DNA of 64,000 nt from positions 13,206,001 to 13,270,000 of the forward strand of contig OZ020489.1 in NCBI GenBank assembly GCA_963971405.1. Reading direction: 5' to 3'. The first letter of the stretch is position 1. Each line of letters starts with the position of its first letter. Of the stretch, positions 19,996-29,959 are shown in pieces. The position numbers and the translations under genes are program-made. This stretch comes from Psococerastis gibbosa. Taxonomy: Eukaryota; Arthropoda; Insecta; Psocodea; Psocidae. Under the pieces are notes generated by a model. That model was not told the origin of the DNA, did no database searches, and saw only the letters and a list, made by a program, of their open reading frames with translations.

Positions 19996-22900
19996 GTAAA
20001 TGTCAATTTTCTTTATTAATTATAATCTGTTAGTTTTGGGACTAGAATCGTCGTTCATTATTTTTACTAAGCCTAAATCATTGAATATATAACACTATAG
20101 AATGGTCACGACGGTCAAATATTGCAAACAGGCTTTTCTGGTGAAAAACCTACAAACTAGAAAAAAGGTCGGACGTCCCGCTGGTGTCAGCCCATTGTGC
20201 AATTCGTCAGGGTCCAACTCGCCACATCTTTACCAGGGACGGACTAAAGACCCTCACTATGCAATACTCTCAATTTCTTCCTGCCCCTTCAATTGGCTGC
20301 CTACTTTAATAATGGCCAGTGGTATATACTGTATATATTTTGTTGCTTTCCAATTTATACGTAGTAAAAGGAAAGCTTTGTGATGGTCGAAATTTTCGAT
20401 TCCGAGATTTCAACGGATTTACACGTTTTCAGGTCCCAGCAGCCTGATCGGGGCGTTTATAAGACCGGTATTTATTTAATCCACTGGTAAAAAAAATAAT
20501 TTTATAATGGAAAGTGCTATTCAAAATTTGTTTGTTTACAGTTATAATCCTAGGGTATTTATTTAACCCCGGCATTATAAACGCCTCGATCAGACTGCAG
20601 GAACCCAAAAAAGTGGTTTTTACGAAATGTCTGTCTGCCTGTGCACCGATTTCCGGGCAAACTAAGCGCGCGGTCGATTTTGATGAAATTTAGCATGTAG
20701 GTTTTTATTTTGGGCCAATTCAATTTGGGGGGAGGGGGGTTTTATTCACAAAAAACTCCCAAAAAACGTCTAAAAAAATTATTTCTCAAAAACGGCTCCA
20801 ACGATTTCTTTTAAATTCTCATATATTGTAGTTGTTGTTAATGCTGACAAATTGCGGTGGGTCGCTTGCCCCTTGATAGTTTGCTTCTGGGGGTAAAAAA
20901 ATAAAAATAACTAAATTTTAATGAGAAATGACTAAAAAATAATTTTTCTGCGAAAACTTTCTATCGATGATTTCTATCTTCAGGCATGTTTAGGTGTTAA
21001 ATTGAGTAACTAAACCGGATAGGTTGCTCTCCCAAAAAAATATTTGATTTTGCACAAAAAATTATCGGAAATTTAACAACTGGAAAATCATTTACCACGA
21101 AATTACTCATATTCCCTATCTACTAATTTTGATAAATTGGAAAGCATGTTCGAGTAAACTAGGACCGGTTCTTTTATTTGACCTAGCATTGTACTTCTGC
21201 TCAGCATAGGCTTTCCAACAATAGCTTATTTTAGAATTGCAGATGATTTAATTAGACTTAATGGATCTACTGTAAAATGCTAAATCTACCTATTATTATT
21301 TTGAAGCCGTATATATGAGAGCTTCTTCAAATTCAAATTGGAATAATGCTAAGGCGGCTATTCCACTGGTCAATTATACTTCAAATTTGATTTTGTCATT
21401 GACGGAAAATCTTCAATGATGCTTTATTTATTTTTACACCACATTCCACTGGTTTTCAACAATTGATCATTTTTGTTATCAATTTTTTCCAAATTTGTAA
21501 GTTTGCCCTCAGTCTTTCTCAAAAAAACTAAAAAAAAAAACGTTTAAAAAAATTATTTCTCAAAAGCGGCTCCAACGATTTCTTTTAAATTCATATATAT
21601 TGAAGTCAATATTAATGTTAATAAAATGCGGGAGGTCGCTTGCCGCAAGATAGTTTGGTTCTGGGGGTAAAAAATATAAAAAAAAAATTAAGGAAAAATG
21701 ACTATAACAAATAATATTCGATGATTTCTACTTTCAGACATGTTTAAGGTGTTAAATTGAGTAACGAAACCGGACAGGTTGCTTTCCCAAAAAAATATTT
21801 ACTTTTGTGCAAAAAATTATTTTTTTAAAGATGATAGAAAAAAACGGTCACGAGGTATGATTTTTGTGGACCTACGTGCTAAATTTCTCTTAAATTAACC
21901 GAGTAGTTTGCCCAGAAATCGATGAACAGACAGAGTGTCAGACAGGCGGACAGAGCGATAGACAGACATTTTGTAAAAACCACTTTTTTGGGTTCCTGGG
22001 ACCTCAAAACGTGTAAATCTGTTGAAATCTCGGAATCGAAAATTTCGACCATGACAAAGCTTTCCTTGTATAGGTACTACGTATAAATTGGAGAGCAATA
22101 AATAAAGACTTTTGTTGTTGTTTCTATGACTAAACCAACCTAGCGGAGTTAGGGCTATAAAGCCCTCTCTTTCACTCAACTAGGAAGGCCCGGGACCGCC
22201 TGCTGCACATGCCCTCCGAAGCATGGCCATCCACTCATTACATCACCTTTCAGTTACCAACAGATTTTTAGCAATTATGAGTTAAACCAAAAAATATATA
22301 TATACAAATATACAACCAAATAATTCTATTGTAAGTAATGACAATTCAAAAAGAACCGGTCCGAGATTACTCGAACATGCTTTCCCATTTATCAACTACT
22401 TAGTAGATAGAGAAAATAAGTAATATCATGGTAAATAATTTTCTTTTGGTTTAATTTCGCATATCTCGGGGGGGGGGGGGGGGGGGGGGGGTTCACCTGA
22501 CGTCACTGGAGGTGAGGTAACCTCAATAAATTTAGAAATCTATAAAACTCCATTCTATCTAGTGTACGCTGTAACCATTTGGGAAGGGGGGGTGGGGGTC
22601 CGGAACCCAAGGACCCCCTCTGGCAATCGCCTAGGATATCACCAATCCCAAAGCACTGAATTAATCGATGGCATTGCATATTCTAGACCGGTCAGACAAC
22701 ACATTACCCCACAGGAATAATGGAATTTTGCCCAAAAAAAAATACTTTTTGGGAAAGCAACCTTTCTGATTTTCTTTACTCTTTTTAACACCTAAAACAT
22801 GCCTGAAGGTAGAAATCATCGATAGAAAGGTTTAGCAGATTTTTTTTTTTAGTCATTTTTCATTAAAATTTAGATATTTTTATTTTTTTACCCCCCGAAG

Positions 22901-25900
22901 CAAACAATCAAGGGGCAAGCGACCCCCCACATTTTATTAACATTAATAAGGGCTGCAATATATGTGAACTGAAAAGAAATCGTTGGAGCCGTTTTTGAGC
23001 AATAATTTTTTTAGACGTTTTTTTTGGAGTTTTTTGATAATAAAACCCCCCCAAATTGAGTTGGCCCAAAATAAAAAAAAATCGTCCCGAGGTGTGACAT
23101 TTATACGTAGTCTAAGGAAATTTTCGATTCCGAGATTTCAACGGATTTACACGTTTTGAGGTCCCAGGAACCCAAAAAAGTGTTTTTTACGAAATGTCTG
23201 TCGCTCTGTCTGTCTGTCTGTTCATCGATTTCCGAGCAAACTATTCGGCCGATTTTGAAGAAATTTTCCATGTAGGTACACACAAATCATACCTCGAGAC
23301 AGTTTTTTTTATTTCGGGCTAACTCAATTTGGGGGGGTTTCATTCTCAAAATACTCTAAAGAAACGTCAAAAAAATGATTTCACCAAAACGGCTCCAATG
23401 ATTTCTTTTAAATTCACACATCTTGTAGTCGTTATTAATGTTAACAAAATGCAGGGGGTCGCTTGCCCCTTGATAGTTTGCTTCTGGGGGTAAAAAAATA
23501 AAAATAACTCAATTTTCATGAAAAATTATTTAAAAATAATTTTTCTGCGAAACCTTTCTATCGATTATTTCTACCTTCAGGCATGTTTTAGGTGTTAAAT
23601 TGATTAACGAAACCGGACAGGTTGCTTTCCCAGAAAACCATTTGGTTTTGAGCAAAAATTTTGTTTTTTGAAAAAATTATTGAAAATTTACGCTTAAATG
23701 CATTGCGTGTCCTGCCATTATTGCTGTGTGGTATTGTGTTGGTCTGACCTATCTAGAATATAACTCATCTCCAGTGACATCAGGTGCTACAACCCCCCCC
23801 CCCCCCAAATATCGGAAATGTAACTATTTATTAAAATTATTTACCATGAAATTATTCATTTTCTCTGTCTGCTAATTTTGATTAATTGGAGAGCATGTTC
23901 GAATAAACTCGGACCGGTTCTTAGAGATGTAAAGAAAAAAACACACACAGTAATGCAGTAATGCACGTATTGGACTTATAATTATCTTGAAACATTTAAG
24001 TATAGGAAATTATTTATTTAATCTTCTTTCTTTTTCTTCGCTTTATCCCGGTTTGGGGTCAGCGACACGACAGGCGATTTTCCAGGCTTTTCTATCTTGA
24101 GCTGTTGCGGCTGAGATCCCACACGCTCCCATGTCAGCTCGAATCTTCCACTCTACTGTGATCTTTGGGCGACCAACATTTCTTCTGCCCTCCACTTGAA
24201 CCCGCCGCACTCTCTGTATAAGTTCTTCGGGGTTTCGTCTCTCAACATGGCCCCACCAAGCCAGCCGACGCTCACGTATTTTGTCAACGATACTATATTT
24301 AATATAAAAAGTATATTTGACTTCCAATCAAAAAGTCTAGTTCTAGAATAAATAAAGAATATAGTTAAATATAACGAGGCCCGTGAACTGCTCAGTGCTT
24401 TCTAAATGAGTAAATGCTGTACCTGGCCCTGTTCTGAAACAGGGATAAGGAAGGGTACAATGTGACTTGCAACCCCTAGCTGGACCCAGGTATGAAGCTC
24501 CGCGGGTGGTGCTTGCGTTGAGCAACAGTTCGCTGCCAAGTATCATCTTAGTTCGCGTTTCTATAGAATGGAATCGTAAATGCAGGGGCCTTTCTATAGT
24601 GTTATATATTCAATGGCCTAAATATTAAAACAGAGTCAATCCATCTTCAGATTCCCTCAGTCATTTCCTTCAGTCTGTTTATTGACATAATTGCACAATT
24701 TGAACTTATTTGTGCGATATTATTGATATCCCAGTTTACCAGGCAATGAAATTTGCTGGACACTAAATAAGTACCTACCTATACCCTTATTGACTTCGAA
24801 TGAATCATATTGCCAGCTGACCTCCTTAAATTGATAAGGAAAAACAACCAGATACTGATACAGATACACTAAACGCAAGGGAAATATACACTTGAAATAT
24901 AGAATGGCAGTTCAGAGTGCAAAATCGATATTACACGTAGGCGTGACAAAGTATTGTTCAATAAAATGGAAAGAGACAGTTGTAGTGAAAACGGTTTTTG
25001 CAAGAAGCTGAAAGAAAAATGCATGTGTTGCTATGAACAGTGGCGTCATTTCAGTTTTAGCTGGAGGGGGGGGGGGCAAGGCAAACTTTTTTTTACGACG
25101 CACCTTAAGCAAGAAATGAAGAAAACTAATTTCCAATGCCCCTTTACATGGCTTAATCCTTAGTATATGGTAAATTCCCGTCATTTAATAACCAGAGTCA
25201 AATTTATCGACCATTAGAAATACAGTGACAATAGAATCCGCGCACTTAGCTCGCAGTTGAAATTGCTACATTTTGACTATAATTAGCCGTGCCATTCCCT
25301 CTTAAGGCGAGAACTTCCAAGCTTAATCTCAGTCATAACTTTTTGCTCCTTCATTGTTTACGCTGCGAATGCCCATCTTTACTGCCTAGACAAATACTGA
25401 TAAAGACCATGACATGACCATTGATATGAATGTAGTCTGAACTGGGTTTCGTGTAAGCGACGAAAACCCATATTAATTGGGTGTGATTCAGTGAAATGAA
25501 GGAGTGATAATTGTAAGAGGACTACATATACATGTTTATGAACGGCCAAATTTTAAGGCTCTATAGTCCACTTCTCTAAGAACGTAAATTTATTTAATAT
25601 TCTCGTGTGCTTACTTACCTTAAGTTCATTCCAATGATATAAAGATATTAGTAAATGTTGTCCCAAGTTATGCTCTTTAAGGCCCAATCGCGTGATGGTT
25701 CAAGTAGAAAACCATTTTCAAGAGGTCTATAAACAACTATCTGCAGCATAGGTTTGAAAGCTTCTGGAGACTGGTAACGAAGCAGCCCCTCCCCCCTCCA
25801 ATGCACCCATTGTTAAACCCTCGGGACGCTCATCTATTGGCTATGAGTTGTCCCTGCATAAAAAGGACAGTTCCACTTGTAGCAGACCACAAACTATTTA

Positions 25901-28900
25901 AAGAGCACATGTGAAAAATAGGAGCCCTGCAGCCATTGGAGGGCACACTATGTCGCCGGTGAATCGGTATTAGTTTTCGCCTTCTAGTACTTATGATATT
26001 TTAATAGGTTTATTTACAGTGAAATCCGACTTTACACAAAAAGCAAGTGGCGTTGGTGCCCTGGGGGAGGGGTCCATTGATGTCAATAATTTAATGCTAT
26101 TTTAGGTATTCGTTGGGGAATTACCGCCGGAATTTTTGCGAGTCAATGCAGGAGGAGTTCCAACCGAACAGGAGAGGCAGGAGTCGGCAGATCGACAAGC
26201 TGCCATTTCTCTACAGCACGAAATTGCAAGAACTCCATACTCTCCGGGTCCTGTGGGAACGCTGAAACTAACCATACTTCAAGCCAAACTGGTGAAAAAC
26301 TATGGGTTGGTTCGAATGGATCCTTACGTTCGTATACGTGTTGGTCACGGGATTTACGAGACCAATTCAGATGCCAATGGTGGAAGATACCCAAAATGGA
26401 ACAGAGACATTCTTTGGTAAGTTTATAAAGTGTAAATTTGTTGCTCCAACGACCTGCAGCCCTATCATGGCGATTTCGGATTAAGATAACACCGGGGTAT
26501 ATTTTTTAATACGGCATTAGTAAGGTGTCATGTGATGATGTTAAATTAATAAATTATTGGAATTTAAGAAAATGGCTGTATTGTTTTATATTTGAAGGAA
26601 ATACTAATAAATATTAAAATGTACAGGTAGAATTTTGAAATATAATAAGAATTTTAATTAATGTGTTTACATCTAAGGGAGAAAAAATTGAAAGCTCACC
26701 AAAAATATAGGCGACGATTAATTTATCAATTTGAATTTCCCGCGCATTTTGCATTAATTTCTTTAGAACTATATTGAATAAACCCCAGTGTTACGTTAAT
26801 CCCAAATGAAGCTGCTGCTGAAGGGCTTTCATGAACCTAGGCCTACTCATAGTGTTAAAAAATTTTTTGGAACTGATATTACTTACAAGAAACCAGAGGT
26901 TGGCGCACTCAAACTTAGTAAATAAAACACAAAAAGGGCAAGACGGGCGTTATCTGAAAATGAAGAAGAAGTGTCTTGTTTGTTGATGTTGTAGTAGGGA
27001 AAATATATATAAATCAATGTAGAGCGTAATTATTTTCCTTTAGAAGTTTTTCTTATTTTTTATTACATGCATAGCCTAGCATAGAGGGTCGGCGCTAGTG
27101 CAAAATGTGTTCTGCATTATGATGTAATTTACAAGGGAAGAAGAAACCACTGCACGTGAAGCTGGTTCTGAGCTTGCCTGAAATCTCACTATACCTGATC
27201 GGCCAGAGCCGAAAGGGATTTTTTGATATTAATAATTTTTCATGCAAAAAAACATATTATTGTTAACCTATAAGCGATCTTATCTGGCATATTTAATTTG
27301 TACAACTATCAAGTAGTCTATTATTAGCCTACTATTTGTTCTTATTTATTCAGCTTGGTTCCGCAAGGAGTTACAAATATTGCCCTCGAAGTTTTCGACG
27401 AGTGTTCGTTTTCTCTGGATGAGCTCATTGCGTTCACGAACATTCCCATTCCGCGCTCTATTATGAGGGGTGAAACCATTGAACAGTGGTACCCATTATC
27501 GGGGAGGCAGGGTGAAGGCCTGGAAGGCTCTATCAACATCGTCTTGAGCTTCACTCAGGTATGTTCATTTTATTATCACAACAAAACTGTCGCTACAAAG
27601 ACAGGCCAAGTGCCTAGGACTAACGCACTATAACAGACACCCAAGAGTCGTACAAACAATTCATCAATATCTAATACATTAAAAAACACATCTCAATGAA
27701 TTAACACCGACAAACGTAGACTAGACAATAACGTTTGTAAAAACACACACTACTTATGAATTACTTACTTAATGTTAGGTTAGGCCTTTTTTCCGATTGT
27801 ATGCTGCACACGGGCTGAGCCCTGCAGCATATTATCATTGTAAGGCGGCAATTCCATAGACCTCGTTTTGCATAATGCCGGTGACATTGACGTGGTAGCA
27901 GACATTAAAGACTTATTAATGATGTCTGCTACCACGTCAATGTCACTTGCATTATGCAAAACGAGGTCGATGGAATTGGCGCTTTATTGATAGAATTTTG
28001 ATGAAAATAATAAAGTTATTGTATTGTACCTAGTGCCTTAGGCGCATAGTCCACCGACCTAGTTTTTGATAGTGAGCATGACATTGACGTGGCAAAAGAC
28101 ATTTTTTAGACTGTCTTTAATGTCTGCTACCACGTCATGTCATGCTCACTATCAAAAACGAGGTCGGTGGACTTTGCGCCATAGTTCCCGAAGTGTTTCG
28201 GAACCCAATATAATCAGTAGATCCACACTGTCAGTCAAGTTCCCTTCTCCCTGAGGGGAAGGAGTCAACTCTTAGGGTGCCTCAAGTTATTAAACAGACT
28301 CACTCCCCCTGTCAAGCTGACAGGGTTGCTTAAATTAGACGCTGGATCACAAACAACAAAACTATGCTAATTTGTACAAATACATGCGACGGAGCGCTGC
28401 CCGTAGTTTGTTTAACAGATTTGCATTTTTTGTTGCAGATGGGTCAATCGGGCTACTTTCCTGCTGTCGGCGGCACTCCTCTTTTGTCTTTCCCCCAGCA
28501 CGGTGGCATTACTGGGTTCCGACAGGTACTGCCGTTTGGCCCGTCCCCCGTCGCCCCGATATCCGTGGCTCCTCCACAGCCATCCGCAGAGGATGTGAAG
28601 CTGGTAATTGCCATACTTTATTATTACTTTATTTAAACATATAGTTGCAATGGTTTGTACACTGAAATGGAATGGATAGCAGCAGTTGCGCAGGGAAGAT
28701 ACAGAAACCGGATTAAAGGACCTATCTCAGATGAGTTGGGCTTGCCAGGGGAAGTCTTCAACGTGATGAAGCAAAAAATCTGGGATGATATCGTACTTCC
28801 ATTTAGGGTTTATAGACGCCGCCAGTGGTCATGAATAAAGGTGTATGTTTTGTTTTCAGATTGAAGACATGTTCCCTAATATCGAGAAAGATGTCATAAA

Positions 28901-28970
28901 GTCCGTGTACGAAGTTAACAGGTTCCAAAAGAACCAAACCGTTTATTCACTTCTTCAAATGGCTGAATAA
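19939..28970 (+). CDS. TOLLIP: TOLLIP (Toll-interacting protein), five coding exons
   Basis: Coding exons are 19939-19995, 26106-26416, 27354-27558, 28439-28603 and 28860-28970, all with GT-AG borders and matching phases, for 282 residues (human 274). Residues 1-69 form the N-terminal Tom1-binding-type region; exon 2 opens VFVGELPPEFLRVN, equivalent to human VYIGELPQDFLRIT. Residues about 70-191 form a C2 domain (GTLKLTILQAKLVKNYG, RMDPYVRIRVGHGIYET, WYPLSGRQGEGLEGSINIVL). Exon 4 is a Gly/Pro-rich linker (about 192-246). Exon 5 is a CUE ubiquitin-binding domain (IEDMFPNIEKDVIKSVYEVN ... SLLQMAE). The family couples ubiquitinated cargo and Tom1 to endosomes and dampens Toll/IL-1 signalling through IRAK. 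The frame is intact, so the gene looks functional. Intron 1 (6.1 kb) carries a 4.5-kb transposon and intron 3 three short insertions. A polyadenylation signal candidate lies at 29528. Confidence 0.95.
20347..21173 (+). mobile_element. Element Q copy within the transposon, internally deleted
   Basis: Begins GCTTTCCAATTTATACGTAG and ends AGGACCGGTTC. The MITE at 20440-20597 lies in its left part. Compared with the equivalent in copy 2, it lacks about 160 bp between TTTTGCACAAAAAATTAT and ATCGGAAATTTAAC, including the poly-C tract. Confidence 0.8.
20440..20597. mobile_element. CAGCCTGATCG MITE nested in element Q
   Basis: Starts CAGCCTGATCGGGGCG, ends inverted, and is flanked by CAG at 20437-20439 and 20598-20600. 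The uninterrupted target GGTCCCAGGAACCC is present in other Q copies (for example at 23160), which proves the insertion. Confidence 0.9.
21502..22087. repeat. Partial element Q array present only in transposon copy 1
   Basis: A + fragment of Q (from CTCAAAAAAACTAAAAAA to about 21840) is joined to a minus fragment (GGTCACGAGGTATGATTTTT ... ACGTATAAATTGG). In copy 2 the flanking words AATTTGTAAG and TTGGAGAGCAATAAAT are directly adjacent at 35880, so this 586-bp block was lost there or gained here. Confidence 0.75.
22107..22240 (-). mobile_element. SINE family B copy
   Basis: AACCAACCTAGCGGAGTTAG, GGCTATAAAGCCCTCTC and GGCCCGGGACCGCCTGCTGC match the minus-strand form of the tRNA-derived SINE seen at 58405-58560. 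The tRNA head is cut off. The same truncated copy sits at 35896-36045 in transposon copy 2. Confidence 0.75.
22352..23921. repeat. Head-to-head pair of element Q copies (1.57-kb inverted arrangement)
   Basis: A minus copy (GAACCGGTCCGAG at 22352 to GTCCCGAGGTGTGACAT at 23099) abuts a plus copy (TTTATACGTAGTCTAAGG at 23100 to CTCGGACCGGTTC at 23921). The outer ends both read GAACCGGTCCGAG, so the pair itself has long inverted termini. The halves are diverged, so this is not a recent palindrome or assembly fold. The same pair is at 36143-37799. Confidence 0.85.
24043..24300 (-). mobile_element. LINE ORF2 C-terminal tail in transposon copy 1
   Basis: Encodes VDKIRERRLAWWGHVERRNP then RRNVGRPKITVEWKIRADMG and AQDRKAWKIACRVADPKPG with a stop. 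The RRLxWxGHVxR and GRP motifs are those of RTE/Jockey-like ORF2 ends. It is flanked by TATTTAAT on both sides (about 24010 and 24295), a plausible target duplication. Confidence 0.75.
24624..26105 (+). other. Remainder of TOLLIP intron 1
   Basis: AT-rich intronic sequence with no recognised repeat or gene, ending in the acceptor GCTATTTTAG at 26105. A 10-base G run lies at about 25067-25076. Confidence 0.6.
26417..27353 (+). other. TOLLIP intron 2
   Basis: From donor TTTG|GTAAGT to acceptor ATTTATTCAG. A ~75-bp segment at 26731-26806 (TTTGAATTTCCCGCGCATTT ... GTGTTACGTTAATCCCAAAT) recurs at 57221-57298, marking an otherwise unnamed dispersed repeat. Confidence 0.7.
27843..27988. mobile_element. 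Foldback MITE in TOLLIP intron 3 (CTCGTTTTGCATAATG arms)
   Basis: A palindrome with outer TAAGGCGGCAATTCCATAG / CGATGGAATTGGCGCTTTA, arms ACCTCGTTTTGCATAATG and a core GACATTGACGTGGTAGCAG repeated inverted. It shares the core with the GGCGGGG family but has different arms. Confidence 0.8.
28040..28182. mobile_element. Foldback MITE in TOLLIP intron 3 (TTTTTGATAGTGAGC arms)
   Basis: Outer GGCGCATAGTCCACCGACC / GGTCGGTGGACTTTGCGCC, arms TTTTTGATAGTGAGCATGAC and the same core GACGTGGTAGCAGACATTAA. It lies 50 bp from the previous foldback and 3 bp from a SINE A fragment. Confidence 0.8.
28185..28360 (+). mobile_element. SINE family A, 3' half
   Basis: From CCGAAGTGTTTCGGAACCCA through GTCAAGTTCCCTTCTCCCTG and CTGACAGGGTTGCTTAAATT to a CAAACAACAAAAC tail. 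It lacks the tRNA-like head. Confidence 0.75.
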
Positions 28971-29700
28971 GTCAAATGACCCGAAAAATCAACATTCCTC
29001 GTCTGCTATCTATTTTTTTACCTCATGTACGTATTCTTCATATTTCATTTCAATTAATGCTTATTTGTGATTTTAACCAGAAATAAGTGCTATCGATGGA
29101 AGCCTTAATTTATCATTTCCTTGTTCCACAGCCGCAAAGGTGATCGTAGGGAAAAAATTATATAAAATACAAGCTGTCCGAAAAACCAACTATTTACCAC
29201 ATGGTTTTATTAATATTCTATAAAATTTGTTTTGTGTATCGGTACAGTATAATTGACTTTATCGCGTTGTTTCAGTGTAATAATATTTCAGATGAGAAAA
29301 TTTAAATTGTTTTTTGTGAATTTTTCACGAAAACATTTTCTTATCATTGAGGCTACGGAACGAGGAATTAGATTATTTATTTAAAATAATTCGGCCATTC
29401 TTTATTTAACCTATTTGACTGATCTTAGTTCCGCCTTCCTGTCTCCTACTATAATATGGTTTTGTCAGTTTTGACGGGTAAAGGTACAAAAGTAACTGAT
29501 TAATTATGTACAGTGATAAGTCCTAAGAATAAATCAAACTGTGAGCAATGTGATTTTAAAATAAAAAAAGTACTTTGGAAGGCAGTTGTTGGAACTCCCA
29601 GAAATGGACAGCTGTAGTGCAATTATAAATTTTTATTAGATCTTTAAAATGGCTGGTCTATAAAGTTTCTTTGTCTAATATCTTAAAGTTTCTCCAAATT
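28971..29700 (+). other. TOLLIP 3' untranslated region and downstream
   Basis: No gene. An AATAAA at 29528-29533 is the first canonical polyadenylation signal after the stop; further AATAAA words follow near 30040-30065. Confidence 0.5.
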
Positions 29701-29727
29701 AAGTCAATGTGTTTTAGAAAAAACTAC

Positions 29728-29957
29728 CGTAAATATCTATAAAAGTATATGTAAAACATATTCATCATGTCTTAAAAAAATGATGCTTTAATTTGGTGTT
29801 TAAATATACAATATCTTTATCGTCTACATGTCTAAAGCTACCGTAAATGGTAAATATCTATAAAAGTTTGTGTAAAAGATATTAATTCATCATGTCTGAA
29901 AAAAATGATGCTCTAATTTGGTGTTTAAATATACAATATCTTTGATTGTCTATATAT
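29728..29957. repeat. Tandem duplication, ~115-bp unit
   Basis: ACTACCGTAAATATCTATAA through GTTTAAATATACAATATCTT occurs at 29734-29820 and again from about 29850 to 29942, with ATTCATCATGTCT and AATGATGCT in both. Confidence 0.8.
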
Positions 29958-29959
29958 CT

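Larger units (their letters stand above)
20079..24615. mobile_element. Composite DNA transposon, copy 1 (4.54 kb), in TOLLIP intron 1
   Basis: The ends are 24-bp perfect inverted repeats (CATTGAATATATAACACTAT...) flanked by an 8-bp target duplication GCCTAAAT (20071-20078, 24616-24623). It contains one + copy of element Q split by a MITE (20347-21173), another incomplete Q array (21502-22087), a SINE B (22107-22240), a head-to-head pair of Q copies (22352-23921), a LINE tail (24043-24300) and a unique right-end region. No transposase is visible. Target duplication length fits hAT or P-like elements. A 93-residue open frame near the left end (20102-20383) is shared with copy 2 but unrecognised. 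Confidence 0.85.

Noticed and set aside
20102-20383. 93-residue open frame, repeated at 34318-34599, as a possible gene
   Set aside because: It lies just inside the transposon's left inverted repeat and is conserved only because the two copies are nearly identical. No domain recognised, no splice or promoter context. Kept only as a possible remnant of the parent element.
22352-23921. Inverted pair as an assembly artefact
   Set aside because: The halves are diverged from each other, and the same arrangement occurs in an independent copy at 36143-37799 with different flanks.
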